Below are positions 15,853 through 26,324 of a stretch of DNA of 64,000 nucleotides, piece by piece. The position numbers and the translations under genes are program-made. The notes beneath the pieces are model-generated. The model had not been told where the DNA came from. It saw only the letters and a program-made list of their open reading frames with translations, and did not search any database. How positions within the stretch are numbered: the first letter of the stretch is position 1; every line of letters starts with the position of its first letter. The DNA comes from Anaerolineales bacterium (GTDB taxonomy: Bacteria; Chloroflexota; Anaerolineae; 4572-78; J111), in assembly GCA_015075405.1 (NCBI GenBank), contig JABTUK010000001.1, forward strand, positions 1,984,001 to 2,048,000, given 5' to 3'.

Positions 15853-18800
15853 ATGACCAACTCCCAACAGGACCGGTACAATCTCCAAAAACCACTCGGC
15901 GGTGGCGGAATGGGCGAAGTTTGGCTGGCCCACGACACCCTGCTGAACCGCGCCGTCGCCATCAAATACCTCAAAGGGACCCAGGACCCGTTGTATGAGA
16001 CTCTTTTTCTCTCAGAAGCGCGCACCCTGGCCAGCCTGAACCATCCCAACATTACCCTCATTTATGATGCCGTGCTGGCCGAGCAGCGCAGCGGCTACTA
16101 TCTGGTCATGGAGTATGTCGAGGGCCGCTCGCTCGATCATCTCATCGCCAATTGGTCCGGCCCGCTGCCGCTGGAAATCATTCTCGATGTGGCTGTTGGC
16201 GTGTTAGAGGCGCTGCATTACGCTCATGGTAAGGGTGTGGTCCACCGTGACATCAAACCGGCCAATGTGATGATGGCCCCAGAAGGGGTCAAGCTGACCG
16301 ATTTTGGCGTGGCCGGGCTGATCTCGTTGTTGGCCCAGGGCAGCGAATATATCGTCGGCACGCCGGCCTACATGTCGCCGGAGCAGATTGACGGCGCCGG
16401 CATTGATGGCCGGGCCGACCTGTACTCGCTGGGAGTGATGCTGTTTGAGCTGGTCAGCGGTGGGCGGCTACCCTTTGAATACAGCAAAGAAACCGATGTC
16501 TTTACAGCCCATTTGCAGGAGGAGCCGCCGCCCTTGCGCCAGGTGGCCCCGCACATCCTGCCCGCGCTGGATCATGTCATCACCCGGCTGCTGGCCAAAG
16601 ACCCCCAAGAGCGTTATCCTTCGGCGGCGGCGCTGCTGGAGGTGATCAAATCCATCCAGGCCAGGCAAAAATACAGCCAGGACCATCTCCACTGGCTCGA
16701 GACCGAGGGCAAGTTTTTTGTGGACCGGGCCGACGAACTGAACCGGCTGGAGACGCTCTGGCTTGAAACCCACAAGTCGGCCCAGCCCCGTTTGGTAGTG
16801 GTCAAAGGGCCGGCGGGCATTGGCAAAAGCCGGCTGATTGTAGAGTTTTTGGGCCGGGCAGTTGTTGACAAAGGGTTTGTGGTCATCGCCGGCAAATGCG
16901 CCGAGTCGGGGGTGCCCTACTCCCCCTACGCCGAAATCCTGGCGACGGCGTTGAACAAGAAATTGGTCAAATCCGCCACCAGTGAGCAAATCAACCGGCT
17001 CATTGACCAGATTCCCGGCCTGGCCCGGCTGCTGAATATTCCCTACGATTCTCCGCCCAAAGAAGCGCCGGCGCCGGCCCCGGCTCAACCCAACCGCGCC
17101 GGGCTGTGGCAGGCCCTCTCGACTCGTGTTTCCGACACCTTCCCTACTGTGCCCGCTCAGAACCAATGGCAATTTTTTGGCACGGTTCTATCTATTCTGG
17201 CCGAACTCGGCCCGACCGTGCTGTTTCTGGAAGATGCCGCCGCTCTGGATGAGGCCAGCCTGGCCCTGACCCGTTTCCTGATTCGCCAGGAACAACTGCC
17301 GTTGTTGCTGCTGGCCGCCTGCCGGGAGGGCGATCAACCTCTTGCCTGGCTCGACTCCTTTTCAGCGGATGAACTGGTTAACCTGACCGTGCCGCCCCTG
17401 CCGGCGCCGGCCATCAAAGAGTACGTTGCCCATGTCCTGGGTGGAAGTGTAACTGAAGCAGTGGTTAACGTGTTGGTTGAACGCAGTCACGGCCAGCCGC
17501 TCCACCTGGAAGAGATGATCCATCACCTGATCGAGTCTAAAGAAATTTACCAGGAAGATGGCGAGTGGCGCTATGCCCCCAAAAAATTAAAAGCCCCCTC
17601 CGATGCTTTTTTGCCCAAGGCCGTGTTCGACGCCTTCACCCGGCAAATTGAGAGTCTGAGCGAGAGTCACCGCGAGGCGCTGGCCCTGGCCGCCTTGATC
17701 GAGCCGGGCGGTCAATTTGATTTTGCCGTTTGGTTAACGCTGCTGGGGGGCGAAGCCCAGGAGAATTTGGCCCGTGAGGTGCTGGCCGAGGCCACTAAAA
17801 AGCGTCTGCTGCGCCAGGCCGGTGAGGGACGCTATGCTTTTCGCTCAACAGATATTAACAAAGCGTTGGCCGCTAACCTGCCGGAACCGCGTCGCCGCGA
17901 ACTGCATCGTCAGCTTGCCGACATCATGCGTCAGCAGCAGGCCGAACCGCTGTTAATCGGCCATCACTACCAGCAGGCTGGCTTGAGCGCCGAAGCCGCT
18001 CACTATCTGGAAATGGCCGGAACTGCGGCTATAGCCGGTAATGCTCTGGACTCCGCCCTGACCTACTTTCAGCGGGCGGTCGGCCTGATCGAGACCAGTT
18101 CGGCTTACCAGGCTTTGGGCCACTTGTACCGGCAGACCGGGAAGCGGGTCGAATCGGTTCAGGCGTTTCAGCGCGCCCTGGAACTGGTTGAGCCGGAAGA
18201 TAATGGGGCTGAACGGGCCAGAATTTTGAACGGGCTGGTCTTCACCTTTTGGCTGTACGACTATTACAAAGAGGCTTATCAGCACGCCGCCTCGGTGTTA
18301 AGATTACCCCAACTGCCCGACCCGGAGCGAGCCACGGCCCAGACTCACCTGACTGTGATCTTGTGGCTGCTGGGCCGCCTCAACGAAGCCGAAACTTGGG
18401 GTCACAAAGCCGTGCAAACTGCCCTCAAATGCGGCGACGAAGCTCGGCTGGCCGAAGCCTACTACCGGCTGGGCCTGGTTTATGCTTCTCAAGGCAAGCT
18501 GGCCGACGCCCCAATTGTGCTCCAGCGGGCGTTGGGCCTGCGCCGCAAGCTGCAAGATGTCGGCGGCGAGGCCGACTGTTTGAAAGAATTGGGTAAAATC
18601 GCCCTGGAGCGAGGAGAGTTTGAGCAGGGGCGCTCATTTTTGAGTTCGGCCCGCCAGCTTTTTGAACAGACACAGCAGCAGAGCGGGCTGGTGGCCGTCT
18701 ACACTTACCTGGGCCGGGCGGCCCTGTATCAGAACCGCCCCGATGAAACCCTGGCCCTGATGAACAAAGCCTTGCCCCCGGCCATGGAACTGGGCCAGCG

Positions 18801-19176
18801 CAGTGTCCATCTGTTGAGCGGGATTTATTTGCTCATTGCCCAGGCCAGTTTAGCCGTAGGCAAAGTCAACCGGGCCAAAGCCGCCGCCGATAACGGCCTC
18901 AAGCTGGTCGAGGCGGTGGGCAACCGCGAGTTTGTAGCCCTGGGCCGGGCTGTTCTGGCCCAGGTTCAGGCGGCTCAAGACGACTTTCCTGGGGCAGAGG
19001 TTTTATACCAGCAAGCTATGGCTCTATTTGAAGAAGTCGGCAGCCGGCCCGGCTTAGTGCGGACTCAACTCGGTTACGCCCAATTCCTGGCCCGGCAGGG
19101 CCAAACCGATAAAGCCGCCGCGCTGGAGGAAATGGCTCGCGGGGAGGCGGTTAAAATAGGCTTGCATTTGTCATAG
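15853..19176 (+). CDS. Ser/Thr protein kinase fused to an AAA/NACHT-like ATPase and TPR repeats
   Basis: 1107 aa signalling protein. Residues 1-270 form a Hanks-type kinase: Gly loop GGGGMGEV (16-23), Lys38 (AVAIKY), HRD at 131-133 (HRDIKPANV), DFG at 150-152, and GTPAYMSPEQ activation/APE region. No transmembrane helix or PASTA repeats follow. Instead an ATPase of the AAA_16/PknK type begins at about 290 with Walker A GPAGIGKS (319-326) and a Walker B-like TVLFLEDAAALDEASL. From about residue 660 to the end is a superhelical TPR region (repeats such as SAYQALGHLYRQTGKRVESVQAFQRAL). Similar architectures (PknK-like) couple kinase activity to protein scaffolding or transcription control, but no target is visible. 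Monocistronic by context. Confidence 0.92.
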   Translation: MTNSQQDRYNLQKPLGGGGMGEVWLAHDTLLNRAVAIKYLKGTQDPLYETLFLSEARTLASLNHPNITLIYDAVLAEQRSGYYLVMEYVEGRSLDHLIANWSGPLPLEIILDVAVGVLEALHYAHGKGVVHRDIKPANVMMAPEGVKLTDFGVAGLISLLAQGSEYIVGTPAYMSPEQIDGAGIDGRADLYSLGVMLFELVSGGRLPFEYSKETDVFTAHLQEEPPPLRQVAPHILPALDHVITRLLAKDPQERYPSAAALLEVIKSIQARQKYSQDHLHWLETEGKFFVDRADELNRLETLWLETHKSAQPRLVVVKGPAGIGKSRLIVEFLGRAVVDKGFVVIAGKCAESGVPYSPYAEILATALNKKLVKSATSEQINRLIDQIPGLARLLNIPYDSPPKEAPAPAPAQPNRAGLWQALSTRVSDTFPTVPAQNQWQFFGTVLSILAELGPTVLFLEDAAALDEASLALTRFLIRQEQLPLLLLAACREGDQPLAWLDSFSADELVNLTVPPLPAPAIKEYVAHVLGGSVTEAVVNVLVERSHGQPLHLEEMIHHLIESKEIYQEDGEWRYAPKKLKAPSDAFLPKAVFDAFTRQIESLSESHREALALAALIEPGGQFDFAVWLTLLGGEAQENLAREVLAEATKKRLLRQAGEGRYAFRSTDINKALAANLPEPRRRELHRQLADIMRQQQAEPLLIGHHYQQAGLSAEAAHYLEMAGTAAIAGNALDSALTYFQRAVGLIETSSAYQALGHLYRQTGKRVESVQAFQRALELVEPEDNGAERARILNGLVFTFWLYDYYKEAYQHAASVLRLPQLPDPERATAQTHLTVILWLLGRLNEAETWGHKAVQTALKCGDEARLAEAYYRLGLVYASQGKLADAPIVLQRALGLRRKLQDVGGEADCLKELGKIALERGEFEQGRSFLSSARQLFEQTQQQSGLVAVYTYLGRAALYQNRPDETLALMNKALPPAMELGQRSVHLLSGIYLLIAQASLAVGKVNRAKAAADNGLKLVEAVGNREFVALGRAVLAQVQAAQDDFPGAEVLYQQAMALFEEVGSRPGLVRTQLGYAQFLARQGQTDKAAALEEMARGEAVKIGLHLS

Positions 19177-19231
19177 AGATGTCATTCTGAGCGAGCGGAG
19201 GGAGCGAAGAATCCCCGGTCGCTATTGTCTA

Positions 19232-19459
19232 CTACAACAATTCCAAGAATCTATCTACATCTAAACGTGCTTGTTTCAGGATATGAGCTAACGTAGATCG
19301 CTTAACTGGATGATGGGCCGGCACAGTGATTTTGAGGACTTCATCCCCAAGGCGTTTCTGTAATCGAATATGACTGCCACGTTGGCGCACCACCACCCAT
19401 CCATCCCGCTGCAAAGACCTTACAATCTGAGTATAGGACAAACTGGGTACTTTGCTCAC
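19232..19459 (-). CDS. hicA: HicA mRNA interferase toxin
   Basis: 75 aa, typical HicA length. The sequence runs MSKVPSLSYTQIVRSLQRDGWVVVRQRGSHIRLQK and then VPAHHPVKRSTLAHILKQARLDVDRFLELL. It has the double-stranded-RNA-binding-like fold with the catalytic His in the GSHI(R)L motif and the C-terminal HP-(V)KRSTLAHILKQA block. It is predicted to cleave mRNA in a ribosome-independent way. The start ATG overlaps the hicB stop by four bases (19456-19459), so the two are translationally coupled. The antitoxin gene comes first, the less common order for this family. Confidence 0.93.
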   Translation of the reverse strand: MSKVPSLSYTQIVRSLQRDGWVVVRQRGSHIRLQKRLGDEVLKITVPAHHPVKRSTLAHILKQARLDVDRFLELL

Positions 19460-19659
19460 AATTCAATTTCCTGAACCCGCGCAGTTTCATGCAGAATCCA
19501 ATCGTCTTCAACCGGCTCCAGATATACTTCAATCGCCTCTTGAATATTAACCAACGCTTCTTCTTCGGTGTCTCCTTCACTAATGCAACCGGGGAGAGAT
19601 GGCACATAAACGGTAAAACCACCCTCTTCGCTGGGCTCCAGCACAATCTTGAAACGCAT
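19456..19659 (-). CDS. hicB: HicB antitoxin
   Basis: 67 aa. MRFKIVLEPSEEGGFTVYVPSLPGCISEGDTEEEALVNIQEAIEVYLE is the partial RNase H-like HicB fold that occludes HicA. The C-terminal DNA-binding domain (HTH or ribbon-helix-helix) found in long HicB proteins is absent or reduced to about 15 residues, so DNA binding may be weak or rely on the complex. GGAGA precedes the ATG. A perfect inverted repeat overlapping the -10 (19687-19703) is a likely autoregulatory operator. Confidence 0.93.
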   Translation of the reverse strand: MRFKIVLEPSEEGGFTVYVPSLPGCISEGDTEEEALVNIQEAIEVYLEPVEDDWILHETARVQEIEL

Positions 19660-19686
19660 AATTTATCTCCTGGCAAGTATTAATTT

Positions 19687-19703
19687 AGTATAACAATTAT
19701 ACT
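19687..19703 (-). promoter_or_regulatory. hicBA operator/promoter: AGTATAA-CAA-TTATACT inverted repeat
   Basis: A perfect 7-bp inverted repeat with a 3-base centre. On the minus strand it contains TATAAT (19696-19701), so a bound HicB/HicAB complex would cover the -10 element. It lies about 28 bases upstream of the hicB ATG. Confidence 0.6.
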
Positions 19704-19788
19704 GCATAAACGGTCTTACCAAAACTAGAAAACCTCAGTAAATGATCAACTGATAGCTGAGGAAAGATGTTCTTTGTCCTTGCCCTCA

Positions 19789-19815
19789 TTAGCACTCTTG
19801 ACAACTGAGTGCTAA
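19789..19815 (+). promoter_or_regulatory. CIRCE operator 1 (perfect)
   Basis: TTAGCACTC (19789-19797), nine bases, GAGTGCTAA (19807-19815): an exact match to the CIRCE consensus bound by the HrcA repressor. It lies upstream of the groES promoter. Confidence 0.97.
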
Positions 19816-19831
19816 AAATTGACTTCTAAAT

Positions 19832-19860
19832 TTGCCAAGCCCTCTCAATTGGGGTATTAT
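19832..19860 (+). promoter_or_regulatory. groESL promoter
   Basis: TTGCCA (19832-19837), 17-base spacer, TATTAT (19855-19860). The predicted start (about 19867) falls right before the second CIRCE, so the two CIRCE elements bracket the promoter. Confidence 0.65.
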
Positions 19861-19871
19861 TTCGCCTGCTT

Positions 19872-19898
19872 CTAGCACTCTCACAGGTTAAGTGCTAA
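19872..19898 (+). promoter_or_regulatory. CIRCE operator 2 (two mismatches)
   Basis: CTAGCACTC (19872-19880), nine bases, AAGTGCTAA (19890-19898): 16 of 18 arm positions match the consensus. It lies at the start of the predicted transcript, so it can act at DNA level and, as reported for CIRCE, as an mRNA stem-loop. Confidence 0.9.
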
Positions 19899-19934
19899 AT
19901 TTTATCTAATTTTTTCCACAGATGGAGGTAACAT

Positions 19935-20222
19935 ATGAATCTCAAACCCTTGGGTGATAGGTTAATTGTTGAACCTATCGAGCAAGAAGAAATGACCGCC
20001 AGCGGCATCGTGCTGCCCGAAACGGCCAAAGAAAAGCCTATGCAGGGCAAAGTTTTGGCCACCGGCCCCGGCGCGCGCAAAGAGGATGGCTCGCGCATCG
20101 TTATGGATGTGAGCAACGGCGACACCGTGCTTTACGCCAAGTACGCCGGCACCGAAGTCAAAATTGACGGCAAAAAGTACCTTATCTTAAAAGAAACCGA
20201 CGTTCTGGCCATCGTGCAGTAA
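19935..20222 (+). CDS. groS: Co-chaperonin GroES
   Basis: 10-kDa lid of the GroEL chaperonin, 95 aa, full length. It begins [38 protein letters not shown] with the mobile-loop region ASGIVLP, and ends in the beta-barrel core ([28 protein letters not shown]). GGAGGT at 19923-19928 is the Shine-Dalgarno. It is the first gene of the groES-groEL operon, controlled by two CIRCE elements, hence heat-inducible through HrcA (hrcA itself is not in this window). Confidence 0.98.
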   Translation: MNLKPLGDRLIVEPIEQEEMTASGIVLPETAKEKPMQGKVLATGPGARKEDGSRIVMDVSNGDTVLYAKYAGTEVKIDGKKYLILKETDVLAIVQ

Positions 20223-20248
20223 TCGCCGGGACTTAAACATCAAAATAC

Positions 20249-21990
<1,742 letters not shown>

Positions 21991-21995
21991 TTTTT

Positions 21996-22048
21996 ACCCT
22001 CACCCCTCATTCCCCTCTCCCTAAAAGGGAGAGGGGTAGGGGAGAGGG
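21996..22048. repeat. GC-rich hairpin repeat, second copy (CCCCTCTCCCT)
   Basis: CCCTCACCCC then CCCCTCTCCCT pairs with AGGGAGAGGGG over a short A loop, continuing TAGGGGAGAGGG. It belongs to the same family as 1361-1421 and lies between the groEL stop and its terminator. Confidence 0.8.
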
Positions 22049-22074
22049 TTTTGGAAGAAGGTGCGCGTTAACAG

Positions 22075-22110
22075 AAACAGCCCTCTCAAACGAGAGGGCT
22101 GTTTTTTTGT
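22075..22110 (+). terminator. Intrinsic terminator of groESL
   Basis: AACAGCCCTCTC pairs with GAGAGGGCTGTT over an AAAC loop (about 12-bp stem), followed by TTTTTTTG. A textbook rho-independent terminator. Confidence 0.93.
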
Positions 22111-22126
22111 TTTAGGCTTCTGCTGA

Positions 22127-22199
22127 AGCCCACGGGCGGACTTGAACCGCCGACCTACGCCTTACCAAGGCGTTGCTCTACCGACTGAGCTACGTGGGC
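22127..22199 (-). tRNA. tRNA-Thr (anticodon GGT)
   Basis: Cloverleaf on the minus strand: acceptor GCCCACG/CGTGGGC, D arm GCTC...GAGC, anticodon stem ACGCC/GGCGT with loop TTGGTAA, T arm GGCGG-TTCAAGT-CCGCC. Anticodon GGT reads ACC/ACT. Discriminator is T; no CCA is encoded. Confidence 0.96.
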
Positions 22200-22204
22200 A
22201 AAAA

Positions 22205-22276
22205 TAAGGATGAAGATGGAAGGATGAAGGATGAAAATTCTTTCTGCCTTCATCCTTCATCCCTCATCCTTCAAAG
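22205..22276. repeat. Inverted heptad array, unit GGATGAA, between tRNA genes
   Basis: GGATGAAGATGGAAGGATGAA units on the left, CTTCATC/CCTCATC units on the right, complementary through AAAATTCTTTCTG. It occupies the entire gap between tRNA-Thr and tRNA-Pro(GGG). Confidence 0.85.
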
Positions 22277-22278
22277 AG

Positions 22279-22352
22279 TCGGGGCGGACGGATTTGAACC
22301 GTCGACCTCTTGAACCCCATTCAAGCACGCTACCGGACTGCGCCACGCCCCG
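22279..22352 (-). tRNA. tRNA-Pro (anticodon GGG)
   Basis: Acceptor CGGGGCG/CGCCCCG, anticodon stem CTTGA/TCAAG with loop ATGGGGT giving anticodon GGG, T arm GACGG-TTCAAAT-CCGTC. Discriminator A and the C1-G72 pair fit proline identity. No CCA is encoded. The A at position 32 of the loop is unusual but the fold is intact. Confidence 0.95.
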
Positions 22353-22357
22353 TGAAT

Positions 22358-22428
22358 ATTTAGAGATTGGTAATTGGAGATTGGAGATTGAAAATTATTA
22401 ATCTCTAATCTCCAATCTCTCATTTCAG
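22358..22428. repeat. Inverted heptad array, unit GAGATTG, between tRNA genes
   Basis: GAGATTGGTAATTGGAGATTG on one arm, AATCTCTAATCTCCAATCTC on the other. It fills the gap between the two proline tRNA genes. Confidence 0.85.
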
Positions 22429-22502
22429 TCGGGATGGGCAGATTTGAACTGCCGGCCTCTTCGTCCCGAACGAAGCGCGCTACCGGGCTGCGCTACATCC
22501 CG
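22429..22502 (-). tRNA. tRNA-Pro (anticodon CGG)
   Basis: Acceptor CGGGATG/CATCCCG, anticodon stem CTTCG/CGAAG with loop TTCGGGA giving anticodon CGG, T arm GGCAG-TTCAAAT-CTGCC. Discriminator A; no CCA is encoded. Confidence 0.96.
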
Positions 22503-22592
22503 CGACTTATGTTTGCGGCAACTCTGGTGAAGACAGGTTGCAACTAGAAAAGTATAGCACAAGCCAAAAATGCTGTCAAAACAGAGCGGACC

Positions 22593-23480
22593 TCAAACAT
22601 TGGGATTAGGCAAACCTATGGCCTCTCTATTATTGCCTTCCTGGGCATACAAGGTTTTCATCTCATCATACACCCGGCTCACCCCGGCCCGGATGCGCTT
22701 CTCGATGATGGATTTTTCGCCCTGGCGGTAGGGAAAGAAATCGAGCATCTGGCTGATGACCACTGCCGCTTCAGCTTTGCTGCGGCCCCCTTTGAACTGG
22801 CTGCGCACCCGCGAGCGCATAGCCCGGATATACTCGGAAACCGGCTCGCTGGCTTCGACGTTACAGAGCGGGCCGTGGCCGGGCACAATTTGGGCATATT
22901 TTTGTTTGCGCAACCAACGCAGCTTACTCAACCACTCCTCGCTGTTGCACTGGCCCAACGCCGGATGTTCGTCCACTACAACCAGATCGCCGGTAAAGAG
23001 AATCCGTTCTTTGGGTAAATAGAGGCCGCTGGTAGCGGGGGTGTGTCCGCCCAGGTAGGTAAAATGTAATTCACGCTTGCCTTTTTGCATGACCAGCTTG
23101 CCGGTAAAACAAACCTCCGGGCGGATAATTTTTACCTGATCCAACTGCTTCTGAACGTCGGGCCGCTTCTTGAAGAGATTTTTGGTCCGCTCGATAAAGG
23201 TGTCTTTGTAGTTGGTCATTTCTTTCCAGGCGGCTTCATGCGCCAGCACAGGGGCATCAAAAAATTGATTGCCCATAATGTGCGCCCGGTGATGGTCGGT
23301 GTTGAAAACGTATAACACCCGGTCGGTCAACTTGGCAACTGTATTGGCCCAATGCCGGGCTTCGTCGGGAATGATGGGCGTGTCAATGACAATCGCCCCT
23401 TCGTCGGTCAATACAACCCCAACGTTAGCGCCTTCATAATCTAATTCAACAAAAACGCGGTCGGCAATCTCTTGAATCAT
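22593..23480 (-). CDS. Metallo-beta-lactamase-fold hydrolase with degenerate first metal motif
   Basis: 295 aa, MBL-fold protein. The order of family strands is clear: NVGVVLTDEGAIVIDTP, the motif region FNTDHHRAHIMGN, GGHTPATSG (metal His), FTGDLVV (bridging Asp) and PGHGPLC (His). The first motif, normally HxHxDH, reads DHHRAH: the first His is Asp and the catalytic Asp is Ala, so metal site composition and activity are uncertain. The C-terminal region (about residues 215-295) is a helical extension (SEYIRAMRSRVRSQFKGG, then RQGEKSIIEKRIRAGVSRVYDE) resembling SoxH/quinoprotein-relay-associated MBL proteins. It is transcribed divergently from gyrA. Substrate unknown. Confidence 0.85.
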   Translation of the reverse strand: MIQEIADRVFVELDYEGANVGVVLTDEGAIVIDTPIIPDEARHWANTVAKLTDRVLYVFNTDHHRAHIMGNQFFDAPVLAHEAAWKEMTNYKDTFIERTKNLFKKRPDVQKQLDQVKIIRPEVCFTGKLVMQKGKRELHFTYLGGHTPATSGLYLPKERILFTGDLVVVDEHPALGQCNSEEWLSKLRWLRKQKYAQIVPGHGPLCNVEASEPVSEYIRAMRSRVRSQFKGGRSKAEAAVVISQMLDFFPYRQGEKSIIEKRIRAGVSRVYDEMKTLYAQEGNNREAIGLPNPNV

Positions 23481-23633
23481 GGGTGGTTATTGGTGGCCTC
23501 CTGACAATAGCGTGTAGTTTAGCACAAGTGGCCCAGAGAATCAAGCCCAAATTTTCGCCAGTTTTTAAATTCAGTTAGAGCCTCAGAGAGACCGGCAAGA
23601 ATGACATAAATAGCCCAAAGTGGACTTTTGAGG

Positions 23634-23740
23634 TATAATAGTAAGGTATATTTTACTAAATTTAATGGCTTGGCAGTAGAAAAAGTGGCTTCCGTTTAAG
23701 AATTAGAAGCTTGACAATCCCTGGGCGGAAGCCGTTTTTT
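23634..23740 (+). promoter_or_regulatory. gyrA leader with a -10 element and an intrinsic-terminator hairpin (attenuator or small RNA)
   Basis: A perfect TATAAT lies at 23634-23639 (no good -35 seen). About 50 bases later GGCTTCCG (23687-23694) can pair with CGGAAGCC (23726-23733) over a 31-nt loop, immediately followed by GTTTTTTG. This is an intrinsic terminator located 33 bases before the gyrA ATG, so it would either attenuate gyrA or end a short RNA of roughly 95 nt. Confidence 0.55.
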
Positions 23741-23772
23741 GTTGCCAATTTTGCTTTAGCTGGAGCTTTGGT

Positions 23773-26316
23773 ATGGAAAACGGAATTGGAATTGTAAAAC
23801 CTGTTGATATCGAAGACGAAATGAGAGTGGCTTACCTTGATTACGCCATGAGCGTAATTGTAGCCCGCGCCCTCCCGGATGCCCGCGACGGCCTGAAGCC
23901 CGTTCACCGGCGTATTCTGTACGCCATGCATGATATGGGCATTCGCCACAATACGCCTTACCGTAAAAGCGCCCGTGTGGTCGGCGACGTGTTGGGTAAA
24001 TATCACCCTCACGGCGACGCCGCTGTGTATGATGCGATGGTCCGCATGGCCCAGGATTTTTCCATGCGCTACCCCATGATTGACGGCCAGGGCAACTTTG
24101 GCAGTGTTGACGGCGACAGCCCGGCGGCCATGCGCTACACCGAAGCCCGTCTGGCCAAAATTGCCCAGGAAATGCTGGCCGATATTGACAAGAACACCAT
24201 TGACTGGACCGACAACTTTGATGGCAGCTTGCAAGAGCCGGAAGTGCTGCCCGCCCGCCTGCCGAATTTACTGCTCAACGGCACGTCGGGAATTGCCGTC
24301 GGCATGGCGACCAATATTCCTCCGCACAACCTCAACGAAGTTTGTGACGCGACCATTTACCTGATTGACCATTACGAGGCCAGCGATGATGTGACCGTAG
24401 AAGATTTGATGCAATTTATCAAAGGTCCGGATTTTCCCACCGGCGCAGCCCTGATGGGCCAGGAGGGGTTGGTCAATGCCTACGCTACCGGCCGGGGGCG
24501 AGTGACGATGCGGGCCATCGCCCGGATTGAAGAGATGAAGGGTAACCGCCACCGCATCGTCGTCAGTGAGATTCCTTATCAGGTCAATAAAGCGGCCCTG
24601 ATCGAGCGGATTGCCGACCTGACCCGCGAGGAAAAACTCAAGGATATTTCCGACCTGCGCGACGAGTCAGACCGCAGCGGTCTGTCCATTGTCATCGAAT
24701 TGAAGCGCGGGGCGCAGCCCAAAAAAGTGCTCAACCAGCTCTACAAATACACTGCTTTGCAGTCCACCTTTGGCATCAACATGTTGGCTCTACTCGACGG
24801 CGAGCCGCGAGTGCTGCCGCTCAAGCGGGCATTGCTGGCCTATGTCGAGCATCGCCGCGAGGTTATCACCCGCCGCACCGAGTTTGATTTGGAGAAGGCC
24901 CGCCAGCGCGCCCACATTTTGGAAGGACTGCGGATTGCGCTGGACAACATGGACAGAATCATCCAGACCATCCGCCAGAGCAAAGATGCCGAAACCGCCC
25001 GTGAGCAGTTAATGCAAAACTTTGCCCTCAGTCAAGCTCAGGCCCAGGCCATTTTGGACATGCAACTGCGCCGGCTGGCTGCGCTGGAACGGCAAAAAAT
25101 TGAGGACGAGTACCAGGAGGTGATGCAGACCATCGCCTATCTGGAAGACCTGCTGGCCAACCCAGCCAAAATTTTGAGCGTGATCAAAGAGGACCTTATC
25201 GAACTCAAGGCTGAATACGGCGACGAGCGCCGCACCCACATTCTGGTGGATGTAAAAGAGGAACTGCGCGAAGCCGATTTGGTCAAAGAGGAAGAGGTGC
25301 TGATCTCCATCACTGAGCGCGGTTATATCAAGCGCGTCCCCAGCAAAACCTATCGCACCCAGGGGCGTGGCGGGCGCGGCGTGACCGGCATGACCACCCG
25401 CGACGAGGACGTGGTGGAGTTTCTTTTTGCCGCCAGCACCCACGATACCATCCTGTACTTTACCGACAAGGGTAAGGTTTACTCCGAAAAAGCCTATCAG
25501 GTGCCCGATGCCAACCGCACCGCCAAAGGGGTTTCGGTGGCTAATTTAATCAACCTATCGCCCGGCGAAAAAATTACGGCGGCGCTGGCCGTGCCCAACT
25601 TTGATCAGGCCGAATATCTGATTATGCTGACCCGCAAAGGCCGCATCAAACGCACCGACCTGGGCGAATTTGCCTCGGTTCGCCCCAGCGGTTTGATTGC
25701 CCTGACGCTTGACGGTGATGATGAATTGGGCTGGGTCAAATTGACCAATGGCAATAATGAAATTGTGATTGTTTCGCATAGCGGCCAAGCTATTCGCTTC
25801 GCCGAAACAGATGTACGGGCTATGGGGCGCACCGCCGCCGGGGTCGGCGCGATGCGGCTGCGGGCGAAGGATGAAATTAGAGGTATGGATGTGGTAGACC
25901 CGCAGGCCGATCTGTTGGTTGTGACCGAAAATGGATATGCCAAGCGGACTCCCCTGAGCGAATACGCCTTGCAAGGGCGTAACGGCAGCGGGGTACGAAC
26001 CCTGGCCAGGGATATGAAAAAGACCGGCAGTGTCATCGCCGCGCAGGTGGTGTTGGATGATGGGGATTTGACGCTTATCTCACGAGAGGGCATCATGCTG
26101 CGGACGGCGATCAAGCATATTTCGCAGCAGGGCCGGGCAACCCAGGGAGTGCGGGTGATGTCGCTGAAAAAAGGGGATGTGGTGGCTTCGGTGGCGGTGT
26201 TGGCCCCTAAAGCCAAAGAGGTTGACTCGGCGGAGGCAGACTTGGCGGAAGCGCCGCTGCCTGCCCAGATAGCTGTGTTGGAAGCAACACCCAAGCCGTC
26301 AACCAATGGTCACTAA
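23773..26316 (+). CDS. gyrA: DNA gyrase subunit A
   Basis: Breakage-reunion subunit of gyrase, 847 aa. It has an N-terminal winged-helix/tower domain with catalytic Tyr122 ([10 protein letters not shown]), a coiled-coil gate (around 370-500), and a C-terminal six-bladed pinwheel with the GyrA box QGRGGRG, the mark of gyrase rather than topoisomerase IV. In the quinolone region the sequence is [11 protein letters not shown], with Ala at position 83 (Ser in E. coli, same numbering because the catalytic Tyr is also residue 122) and Asp87 retained. The last 35 residues are an acidic/Ala tail. gyrB is not in the window. Expression may be modulated by the leader hairpin. Confidence 0.98.
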   Translation: MENGIGIVKPVDIEDEMRVAYLDYAMSVIVARALPDARDGLKPVHRRILYAMHDMGIRHNTPYRKSARVVGDVLGKYHPHGDAAVYDAMVRMAQDFSMRYPMIDGQGNFGSVDGDSPAAMRYTEARLAKIAQEMLADIDKNTIDWTDNFDGSLQEPEVLPARLPNLLLNGTSGIAVGMATNIPPHNLNEVCDATIYLIDHYEASDDVTVEDLMQFIKGPDFPTGAALMGQEGLVNAYATGRGRVTMRAIARIEEMKGNRHRIVVSEIPYQVNKAALIERIADLTREEKLKDISDLRDESDRSGLSIVIELKRGAQPKKVLNQLYKYTALQSTFGINMLALLDGEPRVLPLKRALLAYVEHRREVITRRTEFDLEKARQRAHILEGLRIALDNMDRIIQTIRQSKDAETAREQLMQNFALSQAQAQAILDMQLRRLAALERQKIEDEYQEVMQTIAYLEDLLANPAKILSVIKEDLIELKAEYGDERRTHILVDVKEELREADLVKEEEVLISITERGYIKRVPSKTYRTQGRGGRGVTGMTTRDEDVVEFLFAASTHDTILYFTDKGKVYSEKAYQVPDANRTAKGVSVANLINLSPGEKITAALAVPNFDQAEYLIMLTRKGRIKRTDLGEFASVRPSGLIALTLDGDDELGWVKLTNGNNEIVIVSHSGQAIRFAETDVRAMGRTAAGVGAMRLRAKDEIRGMDVVDPQADLLVVTENGYAKRTPLSEYALQGRNGSGVRTLARDMKKTGSVIAAQVVLDDGDLTLISREGIMLRTAIKHISQQGRATQGVRVMSLKKGDVVASVAVLAPKAKEVDSAEADLAEAPLPAQIAVLEATPKPSTNGH

Positions 26317-26324
26317 ATAAACCA

